The notes under the pieces were generated by a model. The model was not told the origin of the DNA. It did no database searches and saw nothing but the letters and a program-made list of their open reading frames with translations. Position numbers and translations under genes: made by a program. Of a stretch of 64,000 bases of DNA, positions 17,091 to 24,606 are shown in pieces (the first letter of the stretch is position 1; every line of letters starts with the position of its first letter). Origin of the DNA: Phycisphaerales bacterium (GTDB lineage Bacteria; Planctomycetota; Phycisphaerae; Sedimentisphaerales; Anaerobacaceae); NCBI GenBank assembly GCA_003170415.1, contig PMZJ01000041.1:120273-184272 (forward strand), given 5' to 3'.

Positions 17091-17779
17091 TGAGGCCTGC
17101 GTGGATGAGAGAAGCGTTGTTCGGGGGGCAGACGGCGAATGGTTTTAAGCTGGGGACAGTGACGACACAGGGCTGGTTCTGGATGAGGGTCGGCGGGTGT
17201 CGGATAGCATATCGCGGCGGGAGTATGGAGGGGGTTGATTTTGAGAATGTATTGACCATAGTGGAGCCGGATGCGGATGAGATAAGTTTGCCGAGTTACT
17301 TATCGCACGAGGCGGGCGAGGTTTATTTTTACGTTGTGCGGTGCGCGAACGGTTGCGGGGATATCGAGCAGACATTGCGGGCGGCGGTGAAGGTCGCGAT
17401 TGATAACGACGGCAGGCCGGGCAAGACGCGGCCGAATGAAATTGTCGGGCTAAGAGCGGAACAGGGACAGGATGGGAAGGTTGAGATTGTCTGGACATAC
17501 AATCCAATGGAGCAGGGGAGCAGGCCTGCGGAGATGAGGATTTACGGGGACAATGGCACGGGCGGGATTGACTATCAAAATCCGGTTGCGGTAGTGAAAT
17601 ATAAAGGGCGGAGGTTTTACAGGCACAAGATTGAGATGGCGGAAAATGGGCGATATCGGTTTGCGGTGAGGGCGGCAGACGCGAATGGTAATGAGTGCGG
17701 GTCGAAACAAGAGGTTACGGTTGAGATTCGCGAGACGAATTTGGAAGCGATTCAAATAATTGGCGTCAGCGTAGATTGA
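17090..17779 (+). CDS. Appendage protein with fibronectin-like module
   Basis: A 229-residue product translated from ATG 17090 in a TGATG overlap with the spike gene. The N-terminal 100 residues are beta-rich (FWMRVGGCRIAYRGG, GEVYFYVVRCANGC). The C-terminal half is a fibronectin type III-like module (QDGKVEIVWTYNP ... MRIYGDNGTGGIDYQNP ... GRYRFAVRAADANGNE) that is paralogous to the split module of the gene at 14564. It is likely part of the spike or fibre complex. Function inferred from context. Confidence 0.55.
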   Translation: MRPAWMREALFGGQTANGFKLGTVTTQGWFWMRVGGCRIAYRGGSMEGVDFENVLTIVEPDADEISLPSYLSHEAGEVYFYVVRCANGCGDIEQTLRAAVKVAIDNDGRPGKTRPNEIVGLRAEQGQDGKVEIVWTYNPMEQGSRPAEMRIYGDNGTGGIDYQNPVAVVKYKGRRFYRHKIEMAENGRYRFAVRAADANGNECGSKQEVTVEIRETNLEAIQIIGVSVD

Positions 17780-17800
17780 GATTGCTTCCTCGCAATGACA
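17778..17800. repeat. Short dispersed palindrome ATTGCTTCCTCGCAATGACA
   Basis: ATTGC/GCAAT arms in the spacer before the baseplate-like gene. A related but diverged segment (attggctcctcgactctgctcgtgacagg) is translated inside that gene at about 18001-18029. Confidence 0.45.
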
Positions 17801-17817
17801 AATGAGGAATAATAAAT

Positions 17818-18909
17818 ATGACGAACAGGGTGGATTTGTATCAGCCGGAGAGAAAAGTGACGGCGTTGCCAGCGGATGGGGCGTATGTGTTTGTAGAGGG
17901 AAGATTATGCCCGGAGCTGGAGGTTGTGGAGATAGTCAGAGGCGGGACGGGCGAGTTTAGTACAGCAAGGATGAGAAATAACTCAGATGGCGAGATTGAG
18001 ATTGGCTCCTCGACTCTGCTCGTGACAGGAAAGCCCGTAGTAATCAAATGGTTTTATAACAATCTTTATCCGGCGGGCGGCGAGGAGGGGATAGTGATAT
18101 TCGCCGGAGAGGTAGAGATTATTGAGACGGCGACTGGGCCGGATGGCGAGAGTACTCAAATCGCGGCGAGAGATTTCAGCTTGGCGCTTGAGAGGATAAA
18201 TGTATCGGGAAAATGGGAACGAGGAGTTGACGGTCAGGTTGCATTTGCAGCGACAGCGAAGACGGTTTTTAACGAGAATGGTTTGCCAAACGCGACGGCT
18301 GAAATAGTAGAGCGTAACGGCAGCAGGATACGGGTGTTTGCGGCGGAGGGTGTTGAATCATGGTTGTGGGATTTTGCAGATATTATTGGATATTTGCTTT
18401 GTGAGTATTTGCCGGCGGGACAGTTGAGTATCCCGGAGGCGAGCAGGATAAGGGCGTTGACGGCGGGGGAGGCGATTGAGGACCTCAATGTTACGGGGAG
18501 GAGCTTCCTGGAGGCGATAAGCCAATGCTGCGAACAAGCGGGTGTTGGGTTTAAGTTTGTGCCGCGGTTGGGCGAGACGGGGCCGGAACAGGCGATTGTG
18601 TTTTATCGAACGGGAATAGGCAGAACAGTTGAGCTGAATCTGCAAAAGCAAAGGGAGCGTTTGAGTATATCGAAGACGAATGTCTGGAAAGTCAATGCGT
18701 CGAGGAACGCTCAGGGCGATACGTTTGAAGTGCAGACGCCTTATTTGGCGATTGGCTTTGAGGTTGGGGACATCGCCAAAGCGAACCCGGACAGCAGGGA
18801 TGTGTTATCGACGAGGAACAACATAAACCCGGCGATAATTGAGCGGGTGAGGATGGATTTTCGTCAACAAACGACGCAATTAAAAATTGTCACAAGCAGG
18901 ACATATTGA
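17818..18909 (+). CDS. Baseplate/tail-hub-like protein
   Basis: A 363-residue product. The order of a beta-rich N-terminal domain (RLCPELEVVEIVRGGTGEFSTARM), an OB-like segment (IVIFAGEVEIIETATGPDG) and a central domain (GRSFLEAISQCCEQAGVGFKF) followed by a beta C-terminal part matches the layout of phage baseplate hub (gpD-like) proteins, where 'F..ai..ia...g..f.f' segments recur. This is a structural inference. The translated segment at 18001-18029 resembles a dispersed element. It is the last large structural gene of the module and is preceded by a dispersed palindrome. Confidence 0.5.
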   Translation: MTNRVDLYQPERKVTALPADGAYVFVEGRLCPELEVVEIVRGGTGEFSTARMRNNSDGEIEIGSSTLLVTGKPVVIKWFYNNLYPAGGEEGIVIFAGEVEIIETATGPDGESTQIAARDFSLALERINVSGKWERGVDGQVAFAATAKTVFNENGLPNATAEIVERNGSRIRVFAAEGVESWLWDFADIIGYLLCEYLPAGQLSIPEASRIRALTAGEAIEDLNVTGRSFLEAISQCCEQAGVGFKFVPRLGETGPEQAIVFYRTGIGRTVELNLQKQRERLSISKTNVWKVNASRNAQGDTFEVQTPYLAIGFEVGDIAKANPDSRDVLSTRNNINPAIIERVRMDFRQQTTQLKIVTSRTY

Positions 18910-18935
18910 TTGCGGGTTTGGGATTGCGAAATGGG
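18908..18935 (+). repeat. Heptamer-like tract after the baseplate-like gene
   Basis: GATTGCG GGTTTGG GATTGCG AAATGGG in 7-nt phase; short and less regular than others. Confidence 0.4.
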
Positions 18936-19011
18936 TCCCCTGTTTCAAGTCAGGTAAACAGCACTCGGGGATGACGCTTCGCGTCAATTGCGGATTGAAG
19001 AGGAGCGGGAA

Positions 19012-19266
19012 ATGACAAAACAAAATGAGAAATGGACGTTGAACAGGACGGTAAATCTTTCGGTGTTAGTGCAGTTGGCGTTTTTAGGCAGTTTGATTCT
19101 TGGGAGCTGGGTCAATTTGCAAAGACAACTCGATTTACTTCAGCGGGACGTAACAAGCTTATTAGAAAGCCACAAACGCTCCGCCGATAAGGTTGAAGCC
19201 CTTCAGGAAAAAGTAATTTCGCACGAGTTCAGATTGAAACAGCTTGAGAAGGAATCGCAGGAGTAA
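19012..19266 (+). CDS. Single-pass membrane protein with coiled coil, holin-like
   Basis: An 84-residue product from ATG 19012, with ribosome site GAGGAGCGG. The frame extends back to a TTG at 18988 without support. A short polar N-terminus is followed by one transmembrane helix (about residues 15-33, SVLVQLAFLGSLILGSW) and a long charged coiled coil (LDLLQRDVTSLLESHKR ... EKVISHEFRLKQLEKE). Small proteins of this layout occur next to phage tail genes as holin or accessory lysis proteins. No endolysin is seen nearby, so lysis is unproven. Confidence 0.55.
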   Translation: MTKQNEKWTLNRTVNLSVLVQLAFLGSLILGSWVNLQRQLDLLQRDVTSLLESHKRSADKVEALQEKVISHEFRLKQLEKESQE

Positions 19267-19413
19267 TGCGCAGGTTTGCGATCTCTAATGATTACCGTGG
19301 TTAGTAAATAAAAATATAAGAATAAATACTATTATTGGCGAAATCAGCGGCGAGATTGTTATACAAAAAAAGAGGATATGCCTATGAATTTTCGTAAGCC
19401 GGTTTACTTTAAG

Positions 19414-19632
19414 CTACCCAATTATGGATGCGACAAGATCGACAACTAACCCGGGAAGCCAACCCAATAAGACCAGGGAGACAGGACTCATCCCTGTTTG
19501 GTCGGGGAGTGAGCGTCTTCCTAAAAAAACTCCTGACAAAACGAGCAAGATTATTGTGAATAACAAGTAAGCTATGGAACAAACAAAAAACATAAGCCAG
19601 TATGCGAGTGGGTTATAGCGTTTGTCATCCAT
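19414..19632 (-). CDS. Small membrane protein with two transmembrane segments
   Basis: A 72-residue protein on the minus strand. ATG 19632 is preceded by a good ribosome site (GGGAGAG, 8 nt away), which decides for a real gene. Two hydrophobic segments (WLMFFVCSIAYLLFTIILLVLSG and PVSLVLLGWLPGLVVDLVASI) are joined by a polar loop. No homologue recognised. It follows the radical SAM gene on the same strand after 78 bases and could be cotranscribed with it, against the direction of the structural module. Confidence 0.5.
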   Translation of the reverse strand: MDDKRYNPLAYWLMFFVCSIAYLLFTIILLVLSGVFLGRRSLPDQTGMSPVSLVLLGWLPGLVVDLVASIIG

Positions 19633-19710
19633 TCAAAACTCTCCCGATTAAAGGCTATTTGTGAGGTGAGGATAATGAGGCATGGTATGAAAGTCAAATT
19701 CAAATTTGGT

Positions 19711-20808
19711 TTAGCCGAGGCAGTTGCAGGTAGGGTTTAGACGGCGGTCTTTGAGAGTATTTAAGACGTGAGGGGTTTCCCGGCACAAGCTGACAGGGAC
19801 AGTTTTATTGAAGCTGCGAATGGTACCGATGATATGGGAATAGAATTCGATACGTTTATCTTCGGGGTAACGCAATTTCCCATCAGAAGCGAGGTCGGTC
19901 AGGTTTTGCTTTTGAAGCGATTCTTCGGTTTCGGCGGGATACGCCTGAATGGCAAGGCGAGAATGGCCGGGGACGAGGCGGAGCATTCCGATGGTGATGT
20001 TTTCGGGTTCAGTGGAAGTAAGCATTTTTTGAATCATATCGGCGTAGGCGGTTTGCCAATTCGGATGCAGGATGCCAGGGTCGATACGGAAACGGATGCG
20101 ATAGCCATGTTGCTGACAGAGTCGGGCGGCGTTGATTCGCTCGTCGAGGTCGGCGGTATCAAGTTCGTATTGCGTGATTGCTTCGCGGCTGTTGATGCTC
20201 CAGGAAACTACTGTTTGGTTATTGGGTTTGATGGAAAGCAGATTGCCGATATTTGCGCTTTTGGTGAGTAGCATAAGGAAGGCGTTGGGCAGGCGAGAGA
20301 AGAAATCCACAAGCATCGGCGTGAGGTTTGTAACATGGTCGAGAGCGAGAGAATCGAGCATCTCGCCCATATTGAAGCTTATTTTGTGCAGCCGGTCATC
20401 GGCGAGCTTGGTGATTTGACGGAGCATTGTGTTGTAATTGACGTTGATTTTTATGAAGGGGTGATATTGGCGATAGACGAACGCGAGATAGCAGTATGTG
20501 CAGCGATACGGACAGCCGTTGGAGATGGGAATGAGTTTGTAATACGGACGGCAGCAGATATGAGAGCCGAGGTTGCCATCGAAACCATTGATGAACGAGG
20601 ATGTCTGGCCAATCATCAGGGTTCGCTTGCTTTCAATGATTGCTTGGCCGGGAGTAGCGGTGTCGGAGAGGTATCGCTGACGGTTTATGATTTTGGTTTG
20701 TGCGGAGGGAAAAAGCTTAACGATTCGCTGTGCCTCGGGGTCGTCAGCGATTTTTTCCCAAAGTAGTATCGTATCTGGTTTGAATTTTACGGCGGTATCC
20801 ATAAACAT
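19711..20808 (-). CDS. Radical SAM protein of the spore photoproduct lyase-like family
   Basis: A 365-residue cytosolic enzyme. The motif CPYRCTYCYL gives C99, C103 and C106, the CxxxCxxC triad that binds a 4Fe-4S cluster and S-adenosylmethionine. The preceding CCRPYYKLIPISNG and later FRIDPG and ITIGMLR segments match the general order of the SPL (SplB-like) family, whose founding member repairs the spore photoproduct in UV-damaged DNA. Whether this protein repairs DNA is unknown. It ends with three Cys-containing segments (VSLCRETPH, PTCNCLG). Met codons at 20808 and 20802 are both possible starts. It is divergent from a lipoprotein gene. Confidence 0.75.
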   Translation of the reverse strand: MFMDTAVKFKPDTILLWEKIADDPEAQRIVKLFPSAQTKIINRQRYLSDTATPGQAIIESKRTLMIGQTSSFINGFDGNLGSHICCRPYYKLIPISNGCPYRCTYCYLAFVYRQYHPFIKINVNYNTMLRQITKLADDRLHKISFNMGEMLDSLALDHVTNLTPMLVDFFSRLPNAFLMLLTKSANIGNLLSIKPNNQTVVSWSINSREAITQYELDTADLDERINAARLCQQHGYRIRFRIDPGILHPNWQTAYADMIQKMLTSTEPENITIGMLRLVPGHSRLAIQAYPAETEESLQKQNLTDLASDGKLRYPEDKRIEFYSHIIGTIRSFNKTVPVSLCRETPHVLNTLKDRRLNPTCNCLG

Positions 20809-20840
20809 TATTATTTTAACGGAAAGCGGAGGAAAGGAAA

Positions 20841-21419
20841 ATGAGAAAAACGATTGTTACATTAACAGCGGTTTTAATTATGGGCGGATGCGGGCAGATA
20901 CGGTTTGGGCCGAGCGAGGCGCAGAAGCAAAACGCGTGGGTGCATAATCGCACGGCGGCGATAGCATCGCAAACGGCACAGGCCGAACAATCATCGGAGA
21001 AGTTACAGGAATTGACGAGGTTGTCGGAGACGCAGAGCCAGGCGTTTGTGGCTTATTGCGGATTGCCGGAGGAACTGCCGAAAGCCAATACGGCTGAAGA
21101 TGTGTTGAGCGAATCAAATAAGCAGCTTGCGGCGACGGCGATTGCGCAATCAAAGCAAAGACCAGATGTGTGGGATATTGCGGATTCGACACTGGAATTG
21201 GGGATAGCGATAGCGGGTCTGTTCGGCGGGGCAGGGGCGGTAAGGTTCGCGAGCTTTTTGCAGGACGCAAAAGCGAAATCAAACGCGTTGAAGGAAGTCG
21301 TTTTGGGTAATGAGATTTTCAAGAAGACGAACCCTGACGCTGCGGAGGCATTCAAGGACTCGCAGAAAAATCAGTCGCCATTGACGAAGCAAATTGTTAC
21401 GGAAGTTAAGAGTTCGTAG
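20841..21419 (+). CDS. Lipoprotein, uncharacterised, end of the capsid module
   Basis: A 192-residue product. MRKTIVTLTAVLIMGGCG is a lipoprotein signal with lipobox MGGC (Cys17), so the mature protein should be lipid-anchored. Residues about 35-130 are helical and Gln/Glu/Ala-rich, followed by a hydrophobic stretch (LELGIAIAGLFGGAGAV) and a charged tail. GGAAAGG precedes ATG 20841. The gene is divergent from the radical SAM gene (32 bases apart). Such outer-membrane lipoproteins can act as spanins or immunity proteins in prophages; this is only a possibility. The stop lies in a heptamer tract. Confidence 0.6.
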   Translation: MRKTIVTLTAVLIMGGCGQIRFGPSEAQKQNAWVHNRTAAIASQTAQAEQSSEKLQELTRLSETQSQAFVAYCGLPEELPKANTAEDVLSESNKQLAATAIAQSKQRPDVWDIADSTLELGIAIAGLFGGAGAVRFASFLQDAKAKSNALKEVVLGNEIFKKTNPDAAEAFKDSQKNQSPLTKQIVTEVKSS

Positions 21420-21459
21420 TTCATAGCAACGAGCAATGGACAAAAGACAATGAACATAA
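21404..21459 (+). repeat. Heptamer tract after the lipoprotein gene
   Basis: AGTTAAG AGTTCGT AGTTCAT, then AGCAACG AGCAATG, then GACAAAA GACAATG AACATAA: eight units in exact 7-nt phase, with the lipoprotein stop codon inside. Confidence 0.7.
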
Positions 21460-21475
21460 AATAGGCAGGGATGGT

Positions 21476-21661
21476 ATGAGAACGAACGAGTCGTTTTATT
21501 ATGAGCCGGATAAGCTGGCGGAGGGGTTAATTGGCGAGTTTGATATCGACGAGGGTTTTGATATTGGCGGCATCGGCTCGGGTGGTGTAATGATAGCAGG
21601 TTCACGGACGTCGGTTAGGGAGTGTAAGTTGTCGGGGTCTGGGTTTCGGTGTTTATCGTGA
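21476..21661 (+). CDS. Short open frame, possible truncated gene of the capsid module
   Basis: 61 codons with Glu/Asp/Gly-rich sequence (DKLAEGLIGEFDIDEGFDIGG). It begins with ATG after AGGGATGG, a weak ribosome site, and its 3' end overlaps the 3' end of a convergent secreted-protein gene. The acidic body ends abruptly where the other gene begins, so it may be a fragment cut by a deletion. It could also be noise. Confidence 0.3.
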   Translation: MRTNESFYYEPDKLAEGLIGEFDIDEGFDIGGIGSGGVMIAGSRTSVRECKLSGSGFRCLS

Positions 21662-22061
21662 ACGTTACGCTGTCATCATAATCATTGTAGTCGGGGTTGA
21701 TTCCGAATTCGAAGTTCGCCTTGTCTGTGCCGGGTATTGTTTCGGCGAAGTTGTTGCACATGTCCAGAAGTCCCAGCGAGCCGAAATCAAAAACCAGGTT
21801 GAGGTTTTGTGGTTTGCCGCTGATTGGATCCGACCAATCGCCGCTACTTTTGTTGGTCCAGCCCCAGATGTTGGCAAATATCAGCACCTTGGCTGTTGTT
21901 ATTTTATTCGGCGTGCGAGCGGAATTTATTCCTGTGGTGTAGTATTTCGCGTGAAGCAGTTCCGACAAATCGTTTGGCGTCGAGCGGAACGGTACCAATC
22001 CGGCGTTTGCGGATGTGACTGCGACCAGGCCAATCACAATCGTGAAAAGTAAAGCTCTCAT
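21615..22061 (-). CDS. Small exported protein, possibly C-terminally truncated
   Basis: A 148-residue product from ATG 22061, with GAGAG upstream; the longer frame to 22151 lacks support. MRALLFTIVIGLVAVTSANA is a signal peptide. The body (LLHAKYYTTGINS ... VLIFANIWGWTNKSSGDW ... FEFGINPDYNDYDDSVTF) is beta-rich and resembles the ligand-like domains of planctomycete PEP-CTERM proteins, but it ends in a Thr/Pro tail with no sorting signal. The missing C-terminus and the overlap with a truncated convergent frame suggest a deletion junction near 21610. Confidence 0.55.
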   Translation of the reverse strand: MRALLFTIVIGLVAVTSANAGLVPFRSTPNDLSELLHAKYYTTGINSARTPNKITTAKVLIFANIWGWTNKSSGDWSDPISGKPQNLNLVFDFGSLGLLDMCNNFAETIPGTDKANFEFGINPDYNDYDDSVTFTINTETQTPTTYTP

Positions 22062-22232
22062 ATCTCTCTTTCCGTTCTCCCGTTTACTCAGTGTTGATTT
22101 TTGCCGGCCATTTATACATCTGTATTTTATCAGATCGCGACGATGAAACAAATTGGGGATTCCCTTATTTATGAAGTCGTAAATGCTTGCATCAAATGAA
22201 AAGGTTGTTGGCCGGCGGCAAAAGCACGGGCT

Positions 22233-22364
22233 TTATAAGTGTTCTGACTGAAGGTGTCGATGTATATTTGCAGAAGCCCTGTGATTCGCAGGTCGTGCGA
22301 GACCATACTCACCAAGGTCTTTTTTGTTGTCATCAACCACCAGGATGCGAATTTTCAGCGTCAT
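22233..22364 (-). pseudogene. Response-regulator receiver-domain stub
   Basis: From ATG 22364, with a strong ribosome site GGAGGG five bases upstream, the minus strand reads MTLKIRILVVDDNKKDLG, the first strand and acidic pair of a REC domain, and then departs from the family and stops after 43 codons. No phospho-acceptor Asp or later REC motif follows in any frame I could read. It is most likely the 5' remnant of a response-regulator gene. Confidence 0.45.
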
Positions 22365-22375
22365 ATTACCCTCCC

Positions 22376-22396
22376 CGCCATCCCTTAGGGATGGCG
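22376..22396. repeat. Perfect 9-bp palindrome CGCCATCCC/GGGATGGCG
   Basis: Loop of three bases (TTA). It stands just upstream of the REC stub and is one of several unrelated short palindromes in the left half of the window. Confidence 0.5.
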
Positions 22397-22466
22397 AGGT
22401 CTCGCCGTTGGTTATTCCGACGGCGGACTTGAAATCGTTATTCCATTTTCAACACCGGTGGATTCT

Positions 22467-22494
22467 AAATCATAAATCATCAATTAGCAATTAT
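22467..22494 (+). repeat. Heptamer tract AAATCAT/CAATTAN
   Basis: AAATCAT AAATCAT CAATTAG CAATTAT, four units in 7-nt phase, upstream of the GH16 gene. The rest of the 22062-22635 gap holds only the REC stub and a palindrome. Confidence 0.6.
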
Positions 22495-22593
22495 CGAGAT
22501 TTTGTGATGGAAGCGTAACTTTGATTGTAACTGCTTGTTAATGATATGGTTATGCGTTTTGTGGCTAAAATGGCGCTAAAGGCCGTTAAAATA

Positions 22594-22602
22594 TGCTATA
22601 AT
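22594..22602 (+). promoter_or_regulatory. Extended -10 promoter of the GH16 gene
   Basis: TGCTATAAT, 34 bases before ATG 22636. No good -35 box is seen at the right distance, which is normal for extended -10 promoters. Confidence 0.45.
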
Positions 22603-22635
22603 GAAAATCAACATAGTTTTTTGTGGGGTGTTGTG

Positions 22636-24129
22636 ATGAAACCGAATAAAGGTCTTTGCGTTATCTTCGGTTGGCTGATGGCGGGCCTTATGGCCGCGTC
22701 ATTGGCCGAAGGCGGACAAACATTTATCAGCAACGCCGGCTTTGAAGTCAATACCTGGGGCACTGGCTTTGCCGATGAATGGTGGTCTTGGCCTCCAGAC
22801 ACCGTTGTTTATCACAATCCCGAGCCGAACAAGGCGCATACAGGCAAGGAGTTTATCAGTATGACAGCAGGCCCCGATGGATGGGCGAACGCTGGGCCGA
22901 CATCGTTCATACATGTCGCACGCGACACAAATTATGTAATCGCCGGATTCATTGCGGACACCAACGGTGGGCAAAGCGGACAAAACCTGTCCGGCACCGC
23001 GGTACTCAGAGTTGACTGGTATGCAAATCCCGGCGACTCATACGATTTGCGACTCGGCTCCGACTCCGTTTCTCCGGCTGTGCCGAAGGACGGCAATTAT
23101 TATTACTACTCAGGCCAGATCCGTAACCACTATGACGCCAATTACGCCCAGATTATACTTGCGGCTAATCAAGTTGGTGGCCAGAGCCCTGTTTTTAGCT
23201 TCGATGATATTACGTTCGCACTGGCGAACCCGCCGGCCAAACCGGATTTTAACGGCGACAGGACGGTCAACTTCATCGATTTCGCGCTGCTGGCCCAGGG
23301 ATACAAAAAGGCCATTACTGCATACGATATGGATGGCGACGGCACTTTCGGCATTTCTGACCTTGCAATATTTACGCACGACTGGTTAAGGACAATCCCC
23401 GATATTCCCGGCTACCAGTTTGTCTGGTCCGATGAGTTCGACGGCGCCGAGCTCGACCGCACAAACTGGACCTACGACGTAGGCGATAGTTGGCCTAATG
23501 GCGAACTCGAGTCCTATACGGACAGGCCTGATAATTCGGTCGTCCAGAACGGTTGCCTTGTCATAATCGCAAAGCAGGAACAATATAACTCCAACAACTA
23601 CACCTCGGCACGTCTTCGCTCTCAGACCAAAGCCGACTTCCTCTACGGAAGAATGGCCGCTCGAATCAAACTGCCCGTGGGTCAGGGTATTTGGCCAGCG
23701 TTCTGGATGATGCCCACCTGCTCAGTTTATGGCGGATGGCCCAGCAGCGGAGAAATTGACATTCTGGAAACAATTAACGCGGGTGACCGTGTCTATGGCA
23801 CTATGCATTTTACTAATACACAGGGCCAGCACGCGTCATCCGGCGGTTCATACTACGCAAACGGCCTTTGTTTCGCGAACGATTTCCATGAGTACGCCAT
23901 CGAATGGGACCCCAACGAAATCCGATGGTATGTAGATGATGTTGAGTACTATTCCGAGACCAAATGGAGCAGCGGCACCAATCCGTATCCCGCTCCGTTC
24001 GACCAGCAATTCTACTTCATCCTCAACGTCGCAATTGGAGGCGGCTGGGCAGGCCCGCCGGACCAAACAACCGTTTTCCCGCAGCAAATGCTTGTTGACT
24101 GGGTACGCGTTTATCAAAAGAACCCCTGA
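22636..24129 (+). CDS. GH16 family glucanase with internal dockerin-like module
   Basis: A 497-residue exported enzyme, probably an endo-1,3-beta-glucanase or related laminarin/agar-type hydrolase. ATG 22636 begins a signal peptide; the frame is open 90 bases further without support. Order: jelly-roll carbohydrate-binding-like domain (residues about 28-195), a pair of EF-hand loops (DFNGDRTVNFIDFALLAQ, DMDGDGTFGISDLAIF) like a dockerin (about 200-250), then a GH16 domain with GEIDILE, in which E373 is the expected nucleophile, D375 assists and E378 is the acid/base. The dockerin-like unit is normally terminal, so its central place is unusual. The exact substrate cannot be read from sequence. 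Confidence 0.88.
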   Translation: MKPNKGLCVIFGWLMAGLMAASLAEGGQTFISNAGFEVNTWGTGFADEWWSWPPDTVVYHNPEPNKAHTGKEFISMTAGPDGWANAGPTSFIHVARDTNYVIAGFIADTNGGQSGQNLSGTAVLRVDWYANPGDSYDLRLGSDSVSPAVPKDGNYYYYSGQIRNHYDANYAQIILAANQVGGQSPVFSFDDITFALANPPAKPDFNGDRTVNFIDFALLAQGYKKAITAYDMDGDGTFGISDLAIFTHDWLRTIPDIPGYQFVWSDEFDGAELDRTNWTYDVGDSWPNGELESYTDRPDNSVVQNGCLVIIAKQEQYNSNNYTSARLRSQTKADFLYGRMAARIKLPVGQGIWPAFWMMPTCSVYGGWPSSGEIDILETINAGDRVYGTMHFTNTQGQHASSGGSYYANGLCFANDFHEYAIEWDPNEIRWYVDDVEYYSETKWSSGTNPYPAPFDQQFYFILNVAIGGGWAGPPDQTTVFPQQMLVDWVRVYQKNP

Positions 24130-24131
24130 AA

Positions 24132-24152
24132 ACGCACTACGCACGACGCAGC
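24132..24152 (+). repeat. Heptamer tract ACGCACT/ACGCACG/ACGCAGC
   Basis: Three units in 7-nt phase, right after the GH16 stop. It is the rightmost such tract I could find in the window. Confidence 0.5.
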
Positions 24153-24159
24153 AACTTAT

Positions 24160-24606
24160 TCAATGGCAGTTACCGCAGGAGTTGTTGCTGTCACACTGCT
24201 TCTTCGACTTGGCGGGCGAACCCGATTTCAGCCAGGTCATCGCTTCTTTCTTGTCGGAGAAGAGTAGGAGTTGAAGAGACACGAGAAACGCCACGTCCCT
24301 GAAAAATTTGACCGCGTCGCTTATCGGCGAGACAGGGTCAAATACCATGGCTACCTTGTCCCGCGAAGTAACTCCAATTTGTTTGAGCATCCCGGGCATG
24401 TCATCAATCTGCAATATGGTAAGGCCGTGCACCAGTTTCCGATGGTCAACAATAAACCTGTGCGAGCCGTATTTTTGAGCCAGCGAGAATGCATCTTCGC
24501 ACATTTTTTTATTTTGGTCCCAGTTGGCCGGGCCTGCGGTCTTCATACATACGATATTGTCTTTTTCCAGGTGCTTAATCGTCCATTTCATTGCCTGAGC
24601 CCCCAT
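24160..24606 (-). CDS. STAS/SpoIIAA-like domain protein
   Basis: A product of about 148 residues. Possible starts are ATG 24606 (MGAQAMKW) or 24591 (MKWTIKH); the longer frame to 24651 has no ribosome site. The alternation of strands and helices (IVCMKTAGPANWDQNKKMCEDAF ... HRFIVDHRKLVHGLTILQIDDMPGML ... VAMVFDP) matches SpoIIAA/STAS-like small proteins found near signalling genes. The C-terminus carries three cysteines in a Lys/Ser-rich tail (CDSNNSCGNCH), which could bind metal. The partner is unknown. It converges with the GH16 gene, separated by a heptamer tract. Confidence 0.55.
   Translation of the reverse strand: MGAQAMKWTIKHLEKDNIVCMKTAGPANWDQNKKMCEDAFSLAQKYGSHRFIVDHRKLVHGLTILQIDDMPGMLKQIGVTSRDKVAMVFDPVSPISDAVKFFRDVAFLVSLQLLLFSDKKEAMTWLKSGSPAKSKKQCDSNNSCGNCH

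Noticed and set aside
1582..24152. CRISPR array
   Set aside because: The heptamer tracts have 7-nt units without spacers; no 25-40-bp repeat/spacer pattern and no cas gene is seen.
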